This document shows positions 1 through 7,955 of a stretch of 64,000 nt of DNA, piece by piece. The notes under the pieces were generated by a model that was not told where the DNA came from, did no database searches, and saw only the letters and a list, made by a program, of their open reading frames with translations. Origin of the DNA: Methylobacterium sp. SyP6R (GTDB lineage: Bacteria > Pseudomonadota > Alphaproteobacteria > Rhizobiales > Beijerinckiaceae); NCBI RefSeq assembly GCF_019216885.1, contig NZ_JAAQRC020000001.1, forward strand, positions 558,001 to 622,000. The letters run 5' to 3'. The translations under genes and the position numbers were made by a program. How positions within the stretch are numbered: the first letter of the stretch is position 1; every line of letters begins with the position of its first letter.

Positions 1-2916
1 CGACCGGTCGTCGCCGACGACGATCTCGTAGCTGTAGGACGTCTCGTGCTCGAGGATCGAGACGATCGCGGTCAGCGTGTAGACGAGGTTGTTGTAGACC
101 GGAATGACGATCGACACGTCGGGCTGCGTCTGGTCGGACGGCGCGGTGAGCCGCCGGGCGCGCTGGACGAGGTATTTGAGCGCGGGACTCGCCGCGAACC
201 CGTCCGGATCGGCGTCGTAGGCTTCGATCACCGAGAACAGGTAGGACAGTCCGTCGATCGGATCCTGGCCGAACTCGTCGCCGACGTAGTCCCGCAGGCT
301 CTGGGGAATCCAGTAGTCGTTGAGGGTCGACGGCCACGTCTCGGCGTCGATCGCCGGGCTGAGCTCCTCGCCGAGGCACTGCTCGATCACCGCGATGACC
401 GGCCCCTCGCCCGCCAGCGTCTCGATCTCCGCGTTGGGGGCGTGGTTCGCCCACAGGCCGGCCCGCACGAAGTGCTGGAACGCATCGCCCGCATGGCGCA
501 CCGATTCGGGGTGGCGGCTCACGTAGTAGTGGCGGTCGAACAGCGGATGCGGCTGCAGCTCGGCGGCGGCGCCGACGCGCACGTAATGCGACAGCGGATT
601 GAGCCCGGAGGCCAGGGCCTCGGCATGCGTGGCGAGGTACCAGTCGCCGTCGAACATGACGTTCGGCGACCGGCCCTCGCGCCAGCCGGTCTCGATGTAA
701 TGCCGGAACGGATCGACGCCGTCTTCCAGCGCGTCGCCGTAGAGCCTCACGTAGCGCTGTTCGTCGAAGAACAGCTTCTCGTAGAGCGGCTCGCCGGGGT
801 TGAACGCCTGGAGGTTCACGGATGAGGACGGCGGATTCCGCATCATGTCCAGCCGGACGACGTGCGAGGCACGCCTCGAGCTGCGGTCGAGCGCGTCCCG
901 GTAGGCGAGGACGGTGTCGGTCGGCGCGGACCCGGTCTGCGCGAGCTTCCTCTCCGCCGCTTCGAGCTGCCGCCGGAGGTCGGCGAGGGTCGCGGTGAGG
1001 GAGGCGATCTGTGCGGCATGCGCCTCGTCGCGGGAAGCGGCCGCCTCCGTCGCCTGGCGGTTGGCGTGGACGCGGTCCGCCTCGTGCACGGCGATCTCGG
1101 TCGTGAGCGCCGCCACCGCGGTGCGATGGGCCTCGTCGCGGGCCTGCAGGCGGCTCTCCGCCTCGCCGGCGGCCTGGGCGAGGGCGGCTTCGCGCGCCGC
1201 GACCTCGGCCGTCAGCCGCAGCACGGTCTGGCTCTGCCGCTCGATCCGCTCCTGCAGGGCCGCCGTGGCGGTGCGATGGGCCTCGTCGCGGGCGCGCAGG
1301 CGGTTCTCCGCATCGCGGGCGGCCTCGGCGAGGGCGGCGTCGGAGCGCGCGATACGGTCCCGCGCCTCGGTCTCCAGCCGGCCCTGCTCGTTCTTCGCGA
1401 TGGTGAGCTGCTGCCCGAGCCCCTGCACGGTCTCGCGCAGCTCGGCGTCCCGCGCGTCGCGTGCCTGGAGCTCGGCGGCGTGCGCCGCCTCCCGCTCGGC
1501 GTCCCGCGCGTCGCGTGCCTGGAGCTCGGCGGCATGCGCCGCCTTCCGCTCGGCGTCCCGCGCGTCGCGTGCCTGGCGGTCGGCCGCGTGTTCCGCCTCC
1601 CGCTCCTGCATCCGGCGCTCGAGCGCCGCGAGCGAGGCGACGGAGGTCTCGAGCCGGTCGCGCAAGCTCTGCTCGTCGGTGAGGCGGCCGCGAACGAGCG
1701 CGGCCTCCCTGTTCGCTATTTCCCGCTCGTGCCAGGCGAGGGCGAGGCCGTCGACCAGGGCGTGGACCGTGGCGGGCGTCTGCTCGCCGTTCAGCCGGGA
1801 CAGGAGCGGCGAGAGCATCGACAGGTCGCGCTCGAAGGCCTGGCGCTGCCGGTCGGAGCCGCGCTGCTCGGCCTGTGCCAGCAACTCGCCGATCTGCTCC
1901 TCGCGCTGCGACAAGGCGCGGTCGGCGCGCGCGGTGTGGGCGGCGAGCTGCTGGCCGGTTTCGAGCAGCTGATGGACCGTCGACCGGTTGTCGGACAGGA
2001 TCTGGTGGGTGGCCTCGGCGAGGCGCGCCTGCTCCGCCAGGGCGCTCTCCCGCTGGCGGGCGAGGGCGAGCTCGTGCTCGACCTCGCCGATCCGCCGGCG
2101 CAGGATCTCCGTCTCGTCATGGACGCCGGAGGCCCACTTGGTGATCTCGCGATGGCTGAGCCAGAGGTCGTCGTCCGGCAGCACGAGAACCGAATCGGCC
2201 GCGACGGGGTGATAGATCTCGTTGTCGCTGCAGAAACAGACGTAGTATTCGGGCGAGGCCAGGCGGCCGACGCCGGAATGGATCTCGGTCGGCCGGGTCA
2301 GCCCGCCGAGGTCGCCGGTGAAGGCCCGGTAGCTCGGCTCGTTCGGGATGGACCCGTTCGCCAGCGGCGCGACCATCGATCCGATGAACATGCGCTGGCC
2401 GCGCATGTCGCAGGTCCTGAAGTTCGCCGAGAGGATGCCCTGGAAGCTCGGAAGATCGAACTCACGCAGATGATGCGGGTTCGGGTGCGACAGGCTCTTC
2501 CGGTATTCGGGCTCGTTCGGCGACGAGATAATGAGAAGGCCGCCGGGCTTCAGGACCCGCTTGATCTCCCGCAGGAAGCGATCCGCGTCCTTGAGGTGCT
2601 CGATCGTCTCGAACGACACCACCACGTCGAAGCTGGCGTCGTCCGCCGGAATCTTCTCCGCGTCGCCGTGCAGGAAGGTCAGGTTGTCGCGGTTGCCGTA
2701 GCGCGCCCGGGCCTCGGCGACCGTTCCGGCGTCGATGTCGACGCCGGTGACGTGGCGCGCCACGGATGCGAGGTTCGCCGCGCCGTAACCCTCGCCGCAG
2801 GCGATGTCGAGCACGGCCGCTCCGGTCACGTAATCTTTCGCGACGGCATAGCGATGCAGATGTTCGTAGGCTATGCGCCCCTTGATCGAAGGGTCGTAGC
2901 GCTCCAGATCGGCCAT
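1..2916 (-). CDS. SAM methyltransferase / coiled-coil / family 2 glycosyltransferase fusion (partial, C-terminus off window)
   Basis: The start at 2916 gives MADLERYDPS. Residues 1 to about 170 form a class I SAM-dependent methyltransferase with VLDIACGEGYG near residue 32 and an SFDVVVSFETIEHL acidic-loop motif. Residues of about 265-660 are a long Glu/Arg/Ala-rich coiled coil that contains a three-copy tandem repeat. Residues of about 720-840 hold repeated HYIETGWREGRSP-like units seen in large bacterial surface glycosyltransferases. A GT2 domain begins near residue 933 (VSIVIPVYNN) and continues past the left edge. The architecture suggests an enzyme that extends and methyl-caps a surface glycan, with the coiled coil acting as a spacer or molecular ruler; that role is inferred. 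The heptose kinase gene upstream supports a polysaccharide setting. Confidence 0.85.
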   Translation of the reverse strand, partial: MADLERYDPSIKGRIAYEHLHRYAVAKDYVTGAAVLDIACGEGYGAANLASVARHVTGVDIDAGTVAEARARYGNRDNLTFLHGDAEKIPADDASFDVVVSFETIEHLKDADRFLREIKRVLKPGGLLIISSPNEPEYRKSLSHPNPHHLREFDLPSFQGILSANFRTCDMRGQRMFIGSMVAPLANGSIPNEPSYRAFTGDLGGLTRPTEIHSGVGRLASPEYYVCFCSDNEIYHPVAADSVLVLPDDDLWLSHREITKWASGVHDETEILRRRIGEVEHELALARQRESALAEQARLAEATHQILSDNRSTVHQLLETGQQLAAHTARADRALSQREEQIGELLAQAEQRGSDRQRQAFERDLSMLSPLLSRLNGEQTPATVHALVDGLALAWHEREIANREAALVRGRLTDEQSLRDRLETSVASLAALERRMQEREAEHAADRQARDARDAERKAAHAAELQARDARDAEREAAHAAELQARDARDAELRETVQGLGQQLTIAKNEQGRLETEARDRIARSDAALAEAARDAENRLRARDEAHRTATAALQERIERQSQTVLRLTAEVAAREAALAQAAGEAESRLQARDEAHRTAVAALTTEIAVHEADRVHANRQATEAAASRDEAHAAQIASLTATLADLRRQLEAAERKLAQTGSAPTDTVLAYRDALDRSSRRASHVVRLDMMRNPPSSSVNLQAFNPGEPLYEKLFFDEQRYVRLYGDALEDGVDPFRHYIETGWREGRSPNVMFDGDWYLATHAEALASGLNPLSHYVRVGAAAELQPHPLFDRHYYVSRHPESVRHAGDAFQHFVRAGLWANHAPNAEIETLAGEGPVIAVIEQCLGEELSPAIDAETWPSTLNDYWIPQSLRDYVGDEFGQDPIDGLSYLFSVIEAYDADPDGFAASPALKYLVQRARRLTAPSDQTQPDVSIVIPVYNNLVYTLTAIVSILEHETSYSYEIVVGDDRS
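1441..1602. repeat. 54-bp tandem repeat inside the coiled-coil coding region
   Basis: Units starting at 1441, 1495 and 1549 are nearly identical, with the third diverging after about 30 bases. The period of 54 bp is 18 codons, so the copies stay in frame and encode repeats around AAELQARDARDAERE on the minus strand. A more diverged duplication (ARDEAHRTA segment) lies at about 1107-1165 and 1261-1315. Confidence 0.85.
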
Positions 2917-2986
2917 TATCGATTCACCAGCAGAAGGACAGTTCGGTCGAGGCGCGGGGGGTTAAGGTTGGTTGCGATCGTCCCGT

Positions 2987-3090
2987 CTGGAGCGGCGCCC
3001 GATTGCCGTGCAACCAGATGCTGCTCCAGATCTTTGATTTTGCTGTATTTTCCGACGAACCGGTGCCCGCTTCGTCGGAAAATGCGCTAG
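2987..3090. repeat. MITE-like dispersed palindromic repeat, copy A
   Basis: This copy contains a perfect 13-bp inverted repeat, ATTTTCCGACGAA at 3047-3059 against its complement at 3071-3083, and ends in TGCGCTAG. The terminal CTAG (3087-3090) contains the TAG stop codon of the heptose kinase gene on the minus strand. Related copies lie at 6891-6984, 33888-33983 and 34389-34494. Confidence 0.8.
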
Positions 3091-4127
3091 TTCTGCGTTT
3101 TCCAGGATTCGACGCCCCGCCCGGTCAGGTGGACCGGCCCGGCCGAGCCGCCGGCCTCGTTCAGGCGTGCGATCAGCTGGCGCCGCTTCTCCGGCTCGAC
3201 CAGGAACATGATGAAGCCGCCGCCGCCCGCGCCGGAGATCTTGCCCGCATGCGCACCGCTCTGCATGCCGGCGTCGAACAACGTGTCGATGACCTGGGTC
3301 GACACCCCGGACGCGGTCTTCTTCTTCGAGATCCACGAATGATTCAGGATCTCGCCGAGCGCACGAAGGTTCCCGGTCAGCAGCGCCTGCTTCATGTCGA
3401 TCGCGGCTTGCTTGATCGCATGGAGCGCCTCGAGCGTCTGGGCGTTCCGTTCGACCATGCGGCCGACCTGCTGGTTGATGATCTGCTCGGATTCGCGCGA
3501 CACGCCCGTGGAGCAGACGACGAGGGATGCTTCGAGCTCGTTGAGCACCGACCGGTCGACCCGCAGCGGGTTGACGATGACCCGGTCCTGCGGAAGGAAC
3601 TCGATGAAGTTCACGCCGCCGAACGAGGCGGCGTACTGATCCTGCTTGCCGCCGGCGAGGCTCAGCTTCAGGCGCTCGATCTCGAAGGCGAGATGGGCCA
3701 GGTCGTAGAGCCCGAGCGGCGTGTTGCAGAAGAACCGGAACGCCTCGCACAGGGCGACGGCGAGGGCGGACGAGGAGCCGAGGCCCGATCCGGGCGGAGA
3801 ATCGACGCCGGTCGTGACCGTCATGCCGATCTTGGGATCGAGGAAGCCGGACTCGACGAAATAGTTGTAGACCGCCCGATGGAACCTCAGGCCCGCGCCG
3901 ATATCGAGAACGTTCCCGGTCTGATGGCTCTCTTCCTTGTTGATGTCGCTCGCCACGAAGCGGATGACGCCGTCGTTACGAGGGGTGATGAACGCGTATG
4001 CGTAGCGATCGATCGTGCAATTGAGAATGGCCCCGCCGTACTCGTCGCAATACGGGGACAGGTCGGTGCCGCCACCTGCGAGACCGAGCCTCAGAGGCGC
4101 TCGTGAGCGGATGGTAACTTCTCGCAA
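3087..4127 (-). CDS. hddA: D-glycero-alpha-D-manno-heptose-7-phosphate kinase-like GHMP kinase
   Basis: This GHMP-family kinase phosphorylates the C1 hydroxyl of heptose 7-phosphate on the route to GDP-heptose for capsule, LPS or S-layer glycans. Visible motifs are SRAPLRLGLAGGGTD at the N-terminus, the ATP-binding loop PPGSGLGSSSA, and KISGAGGGGF near the C-terminus. Its length of about 346 residues fits HddA. The TTG start at 4127 is preferred because AAAGGAG lies 8 nt upstream and the protein then starts just before the conserved SRAPLRL motif. An in-frame ATG at 4172 has no ribosome binding site. The stop codon lies inside a dispersed repeat. The neighbouring methyltransferase/glycosyltransferase gene is consistent with a glycan cluster. 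Confidence 0.85.
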   Translation of the reverse strand: MREVTIRSRAPLRLGLAGGGTDLSPYCDEYGGAILNCTIDRYAYAFITPRNDGVIRFVASDINKEESHQTGNVLDIGAGLRFHRAVYNYFVESGFLDPKIGMTVTTGVDSPPGSGLGSSSALAVALCEAFRFFCNTPLGLYDLAHLAFEIERLKLSLAGGKQDQYAASFGGVNFIEFLPQDRVIVNPLRVDRSVLNELEASLVVCSTGVSRESEQIINQQVGRMVERNAQTLEALHAIKQAAIDMKQALLTGNLRALGEILNHSWISKKKTASGVSTQVIDTLFDAGMQSGAHAGKISGAGGGGFIMFLVEPEKRRQLIARLNEAGGSAGPVHLTGRGVESWKTQN

Positions 4128-4562
4128 GACACTGACTCCTTTGCCTGGTGCGGCATGAAGCAAATTTTTCATTCTGATGCAAGAGAATTGTAGCCAAATT
4201 TAGAATGATAGAAAGATTGTGAGATAAGGTTCTGTTGCCTCGGAATCACCCATGTCCAACGTGTTGCCGCTGGGCTGTGCCACTATCGCCTTGCCCGAGA
4301 GACGGCGATGTCGGCGAGGCACGGTGCCGACAACTTATGGGTGGTGGAACAGCCGGGCGCGAAAACCCAGGGCCGCAGGCGATGGAGGGCGTTGCACGGG
4401 GTCATGGGTGGATCAGGATTGTCTTGCTTGTGCTGCCTTACCCAAAGTCAGTGATGATCGGGCCGGATTCGCGACGGTCGATCCCGGGTCGCCGGCCGCT
4501 GCCGCGTCGCCCGGCCGATGGTCCGTTCGGCCGGAGACCGACCGAGGGTCGGCAACCAAGAA
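4128..4562. other. Intergenic region upstream of hddA
   Basis: This stretch of about 435 bp holds no convincing gene. The part nearest hddA (4140-4235) is markedly AT-rich for this genome and includes TACAAT on the minus strand near 4192, a possible -10 element without a good -35. The rest is ordinary GC-rich sequence with only shadow reading frames. Confidence 0.5.
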
Positions 4563-5417
4563 TCAGGCAAGCATCCGCGTCACCGAGGGGACGGCGAGGA
4601 GGTCTCGATGGCCGATCACCGCTCCCGTGCCGGGGCGCTGCCGCAGTGCCGACCATGAGGCGACATCCGCTGCCGCGACCTGCCCGGTCTCCCGCGCCGC
4701 CCGCGCCGTGCCCTCGGCGAGCTGGTGCAGCAGGGCGGCCTCGTCCGGCCCGAGGCGCCACGGGCTCGAGGCGGTCCCGATCGTATATCCGCGCTCCCGG
4801 AAGGCCTCGGCCAGCGCCCCGGTCGCACCCGGGCCGCTGGCCGGCCCGAACCCCTTGTCGCCGGCCTGGTGGGCCAGGAAGGCGGCGTGGATCGCGGCGT
4901 CCGCCGGGTGCGGCGGCGTCCACTCTTCCCGGCCGTCATAGGTGAGGGCGGTGTAGAAGACCGCGCCGGCTTCGGCGACCGCTCCGGCGACGGCGGCGAT
5001 CCAGGCGTCCGAGGCGAGGTCGAACAACGCCGCCGCGGTGACGAGGTCCGGCCCCTCGGCGAGCGCCGCCGCCGGGTCGGCCGCGAGGTCGAGGACCCGG
5101 AACCGGACGGCGATCCGCGCGCCGCCGCGATGCAGGACCAGGCCGTCCCCGGCCGCCTCCGCCCGCTCGGCCCAGGCCGCGAGGCGGGCCTTCGCGGCGG
5201 CGAGCAGGGCGGGATCGTGGTCGACGAGCACCCAGTCCTGGGCGCGACCCAGATGGGGCGCCAGCGCCCGCAGGTTCGAGCCGGTGCCGCAGCCGAGATC
5301 GACGGCCCGCACCTGCGGCGGCAGCGCCCGCGCGAGGGCCGCGACGAGGCCTGCGTCGCGGGCGGCGTGGTCGGCGGGCTCGCGCAGGGCGAGCCAGTCG
5401 GTGCTGAAGCCGCTCAT
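4563..5417 (-). CDS. Class I SAM-dependent methyltransferase, last gene of the PTPS-like operon
   Basis: The protein has 284 residues with the SAM-binding motif VDLGCGTGSN near residue 40 and an acidic residue at VLVDHDP that would bind the SAM ribose. It has no membrane segments, so it is probably cytosolic and modifies a small molecule. It is the fourth gene of a minus-strand operon. Its start follows the stop of the glycosyltransferase by 7 nt, and its ribosome binding site (AGGA) overlaps that stop codon, indicating translational coupling. The substrate cannot be read from the sequence. A tailoring role on the product of the preceding dehydrogenase, PTPS-like protein and glycosyltransferase is inferred. 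Confidence 0.8.
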   Translation of the reverse strand: MSGFSTDWLALREPADHAARDAGLVAALARALPPQVRAVDLGCGTGSNLRALAPHLGRAQDWVLVDHDPALLAAAKARLAAWAERAEAAGDGLVLHRGGARIAVRFRVLDLAADPAAALAEGPDLVTAAALFDLASDAWIAAVAGAVAEAGAVFYTALTYDGREEWTPPHPADAAIHAAFLAHQAGDKGFGPASGPGATGALAEAFRERGYTIGTASSPWRLGPDEAALLHQLAEGTARAARETGQVAAADVASWSALRQRPGTGAVIGHRDLLAVPSVTRMLA

Positions 5418-5424
5418 GTCGTCC

Positions 5425-6468
5425 TCACGATGACGTCCTCATGGCGGCGGCGACCGCCGCCGCGGTGTCGGGCCAGTCCGGCAGTCGCCGCCCCGCATTC
5501 CAGGACGCCGCGGCGGCCTCGGCGCGGCGGACCGGATCGGCGATCAGCGCACGCAAGGACGCGGCCAGGGCAGGCGCGTCACCGGGTGGCACCGCCTGGC
5601 CGGCGCCGGCCGGCACGGTCTCGGCGGCGGCGCCCCCGGTGGTGGCGACGAGGGGCAGGCCGCGGGCCAGGGCCTCGGCCAGCGCCATGCCGTAGCCCTC
5701 GAACAGCGAGGCCGAGACCGCGAGGTCGGCCTCTTGATAGAGCCGCTCCAGGGCCTCGGGCGTCACCGTGCCCGCGAGCGTGATGCGGTCCCGGAGGCAC
5801 GAGGCGGCGATCTGCGCGCGCAGGGCGGCGGCGCAAGCGGGCGCCCGGTCGAGGCTCCCGGCGATGGTGAGCGACCAGTCGAGATCGATCAGTGCGGCGA
5901 GGGCCTGTACCAGCACGGCGTAGCCCTTGCGCGGCGTCACGGTGCCGACGGCCAGCAGCCTGACATGCGGGCCCGGCCGCGGCGCCACCCGGGCGGCGGG
6001 GGCGGTGCCGGGCTCGGCGATCGCGATCCGCGCGTGATCCACGCCGAACTCGGCCGCGAGCAACCGGGCGGTGTAGCGGCTCGTCGCGACGACACGGTCT
6101 GCGAGCGCCAGCACCGCCCGCTCGCTCGCGACCAGGGCCGCCGCCCGCTCCGGCGACAGGCCGGTCTCGTAGCCGAGGGGGTGATGCACCAGCACCGAGA
6201 CCGGGCGCCCGACGGCGCGGATCAGATCCGGCGGCAGCGCCCCGTAGGCGAGGCCGTCGACGAGGAGGCCCGTCCCGGCCGGTACCGCCGCCAGGAGGAC
6301 CGCGGTACGGGCGAGATCGTCGGGGCCCGGAGCCGGAAATCCGCCCGGCAGCGCCAGATGGGTCGCCGCGACGCCGTGCGCCGGCAGATGCGCCAGGATT
6401 TCGCGGGCATAGGCGTAGCCCCCGGTCGGGGCCGAGAGGTCGCCCGGGACGGCGAGACAGAGGCGCAT
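5425..6468 (-). CDS. Glycosyltransferase, GT4 family
   Basis: The protein has 347 residues with a GT-B fold. The N-terminal half begins MRLCLAVPGD with a Gly-rich loop (PTGGYAYAREI). The C-terminal half has the nucleotide-sugar signature VGTVTPRKGY and the GT4 donor-binding motif SLFEGYGMALAEALARGLP, with Glu residues spaced as in the EX7E motif. Start 6468 is chosen because it overlaps the stop of the upstream PTPS-like gene in the arrangement TGATG; a longer open frame upstream is only a shadow. In this operon it probably glycosylates a small acceptor rather than a polymer; this is inferred from the company of a pterin-type enzyme and two tailoring enzymes. Confidence 0.85.
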   Translation of the reverse strand: MRLCLAVPGDLSAPTGGYAYAREILAHLPAHGVAATHLALPGGFPAPGPDDLARTAVLLAAVPAGTGLLVDGLAYGALPPDLIRAVGRPVSVLVHHPLGYETGLSPERAAALVASERAVLALADRVVATSRYTARLLAAEFGVDHARIAIAEPGTAPAARVAPRPGPHVRLLAVGTVTPRKGYAVLVQALAALIDLDWSLTIAGSLDRAPACAAALRAQIAASCLRDRITLAGTVTPEALERLYQEADLAVSASLFEGYGMALAEALARGLPLVATTGGAAAETVPAGAGQAVPPGDAPALAASLRALIADPVRRAEAAAASWNAGRRLPDWPDTAAAVAAAMRTSS

Positions 6469-6869
6469 CAGGCGAGCGGCGCCTCGAACCAGGCCCGCGC
6501 CAGGTGGGATTCGTGCAGGGTCACCCGGATGCGGCTCACGCCCTCGCCACCGGGGCCGAGATCGCCGGCCCGGGCGGCGGCGGCCATCGCGCCGTGGATG
6601 TGCCCGCACAGGAATTCGGTGGTGGTGTTCTTGCCTGCGAATTCCGGCAGGTCGTCCAGGTTGCGGTAGTTGATGGGCGCCAGGATCGTCTTCAGCGCCT
6701 CGCTCGCCCGGCCGATATCGACCACCACCCCGTCCGGGGTCAGGCTCTCGCGGAAGAACGCGACGTCGACCACGAAGGTCGCCCCGTGCAGGGCCTGCGC
6801 CGGCCCGAACAGCTCGCCCCGGAAACTGTGGGCGATCATCACGTGGTCGCGGACCTCGATGGCGTACAT
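6468..6869 (-). CDS. 6-pyruvoyltetrahydropterin synthase / QueD-like protein with degenerate active site
   Basis: This 133-residue protein belongs to the PTPS/6-carboxytetrahydropterin synthase fold (T-fold): MIAHSFRG carries the first zinc-ligand His, followed by LHGATFVVDV, NTTTEFLCGHI and the catalytic-Glu region TLHESHLARA. The family HGHxY motif is HGATF here, so one zinc-ligand His is replaced by Ala. The catalytic Cys that lies about six residues earlier is also missing (GPAQA). It is therefore unlikely to catalyse the standard reaction and may bind or process a different pterin-like substrate. AAGGAGACCCC precedes the ATG at 6869. An upstream in-frame extension is repeat DNA and was excluded. 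Confidence 0.8.
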   Translation of the reverse strand: MYAIEVRDHVMIAHSFRGELFGPAQALHGATFVVDVAFFRESLTPDGVVVDIGRASEALKTILAPINYRNLDDLPEFAGKNTTTEFLCGHIHGAMAAAARAGDLGPGGEGVSRIRVTLHESHLARAWFEAPLA

Positions 6870-6890
6870 GGGGTCTCCTTCAAGAGCATT

Positions 6891-6984
6891 GTCCGACGAA
6901 GTGGATGCCGGTTCGTCGTAGAAAATGCGGCAAAACAAAGACTACGGCACGTCGCGATTGCAGTGCGATCGTGACGTGCCCTAG
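6891..6984. repeat. MITE-like dispersed palindromic repeat, copy B (inverted)
   Basis: The element fills the gap between the dehydrogenase and PTPS-like genes in reverse orientation relative to copies A, C and D. It runs from CAAGAGCA to TGCCCTAG. The terminal CTAG (6981-6984) contains the TAG stop codon of the dehydrogenase. Its core has GTCCGACGAA and TTCGTCGTAG arms separated by a short spacer. Confidence 0.8.
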
Positions 6985-7922
6985 TACCGGATCACGGTGC
7001 ACAGGCCCGGCGCGCCGGGCGCGAGCAGGCGGGGGAGGGCGGCGGGCAGGGCGTCGAAGGCGACCTCCTCGGTGACGAGGGCGTCGAGGCGGGGATCGCG
7101 CAGCAGGGCGAGGGCCTTGGCGAGGCGGCGCCGGTGGCTCCAGCGCGGGCGGCGCGAGGCCGCCACCGCCCCGACCTGGCTGGCGATCAGGCGCAGGCGC
7201 CGGGCATGGAAGGCGAGGCCGAGCGGCGCGGCGACGGTATCGGTGCCGTACCAGCTCAATTCGACGATCGTCCCCTCTTCTCCCGCGAGCGACAGAGCGA
7301 GGTCCAGCCCGGCCGCGCTCGCGCTGGCATGGAACACGATGTCGGCCTCCCGCGGCGCCGCCTCCGGCAGGGCGAAGGCGAGGCCGAGCGCCCGCGCCGT
7401 CTCCGCCCGGGCGGGGTCGCGGTCGATCAGGCAGACCTCCGCCCCCGGCAGGCCGGCGCAGAGATGGGCGACGAGGAGCCCGACCACGCCGCCGCCGACC
7501 ACCGCGATCCGGTCCCCCGGCCCGGCGCCCGCATCCCACAGGGCGTTGAGTGCCGTCTCCATGTTGGCGGCGAGCACGGCGCGACGCGGCGGCAGGCCCT
7601 CCGGCAGGGGGCACAGGCTGTCCCGCGGGGCATTGAACGCTTCCTGGTGCGGCTGGAGCGCGAAGATCCGCTCGCCGTCCTCCGTCTCGGCGACGGCGCA
7701 ATAGCCGTACTTGACCGGAAAGGAGAACTCGCCGCCCTGGCCCGGGGCCCGCATCCGTTCCGCCACCGCTTGCGGAACCCGGCCCTCGAAGACCAGACGT
7801 TCGGTGCCGCGGCTCAGGGCCGTCCACAGGGTACGTGCCCGCACCTCGTCCGGACCGGCTGGGGGCAGGCGCTCTTGCCGCAGCTCCGCCTGGCCGGCTG
7901 CGCTATACCAGAGCGCCCGCAC
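6981..7922 (-). CDS. Zinc-type alcohol dehydrogenase-family oxidoreductase lacking zinc ligands
   Basis: The protein has 313 residues of the MDR fold: a GroES-like N-terminal part (SRGTERLVFEGRVP, PVKYGYCAV) and a Rossmann domain with the dinucleotide motif AVVGGGVVGLLVAHL near residue 150. The usual catalytic-zinc residues (GHE motif) and the four-Cys structural-zinc loop are not visible, so it resembles the zinc-independent branch. The GTG at 7922 is the only start compatible with the short gap to the divergent opgH gene. It is the first gene of the four-gene operon and shares a 33-bp divergent promoter region with opgH. It probably oxidises or reduces an intermediate handled by the PTPS-like protein; this is inferred. 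Confidence 0.8.
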   Translation of the reverse strand: MRALWYSAAGQAELRQERLPPAGPDEVRARTLWTALSRGTERLVFEGRVPQAVAERMRAPGQGGEFSFPVKYGYCAVAETEDGERIFALQPHQEAFNAPRDSLCPLPEGLPPRRAVLAANMETALNALWDAGAGPGDRIAVVGGGVVGLLVAHLCAGLPGAEVCLIDRDPARAETARALGLAFALPEAAPREADIVFHASASAAGLDLALSLAGEEGTIVELSWYGTDTVAAPLGLAFHARRLRLIASQVGAVAASRRPRWSHRRRLAKALALLRDPRLDALVTEEVAFDALPAALPRLLAPGAPGLCTVIRY

Positions 7923-7955
7923 GGCGTCCGCCGTGTCGCTCCCGGATGCCTGACG

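Noticed and set aside
862..3090. A 742-codon plus-strand open frame
   Set aside because: It is antisense to the methyltransferase/glycosyltransferase gene, whose domains are clear; the plus frame is a GC-rich shadow without recognisable domains.
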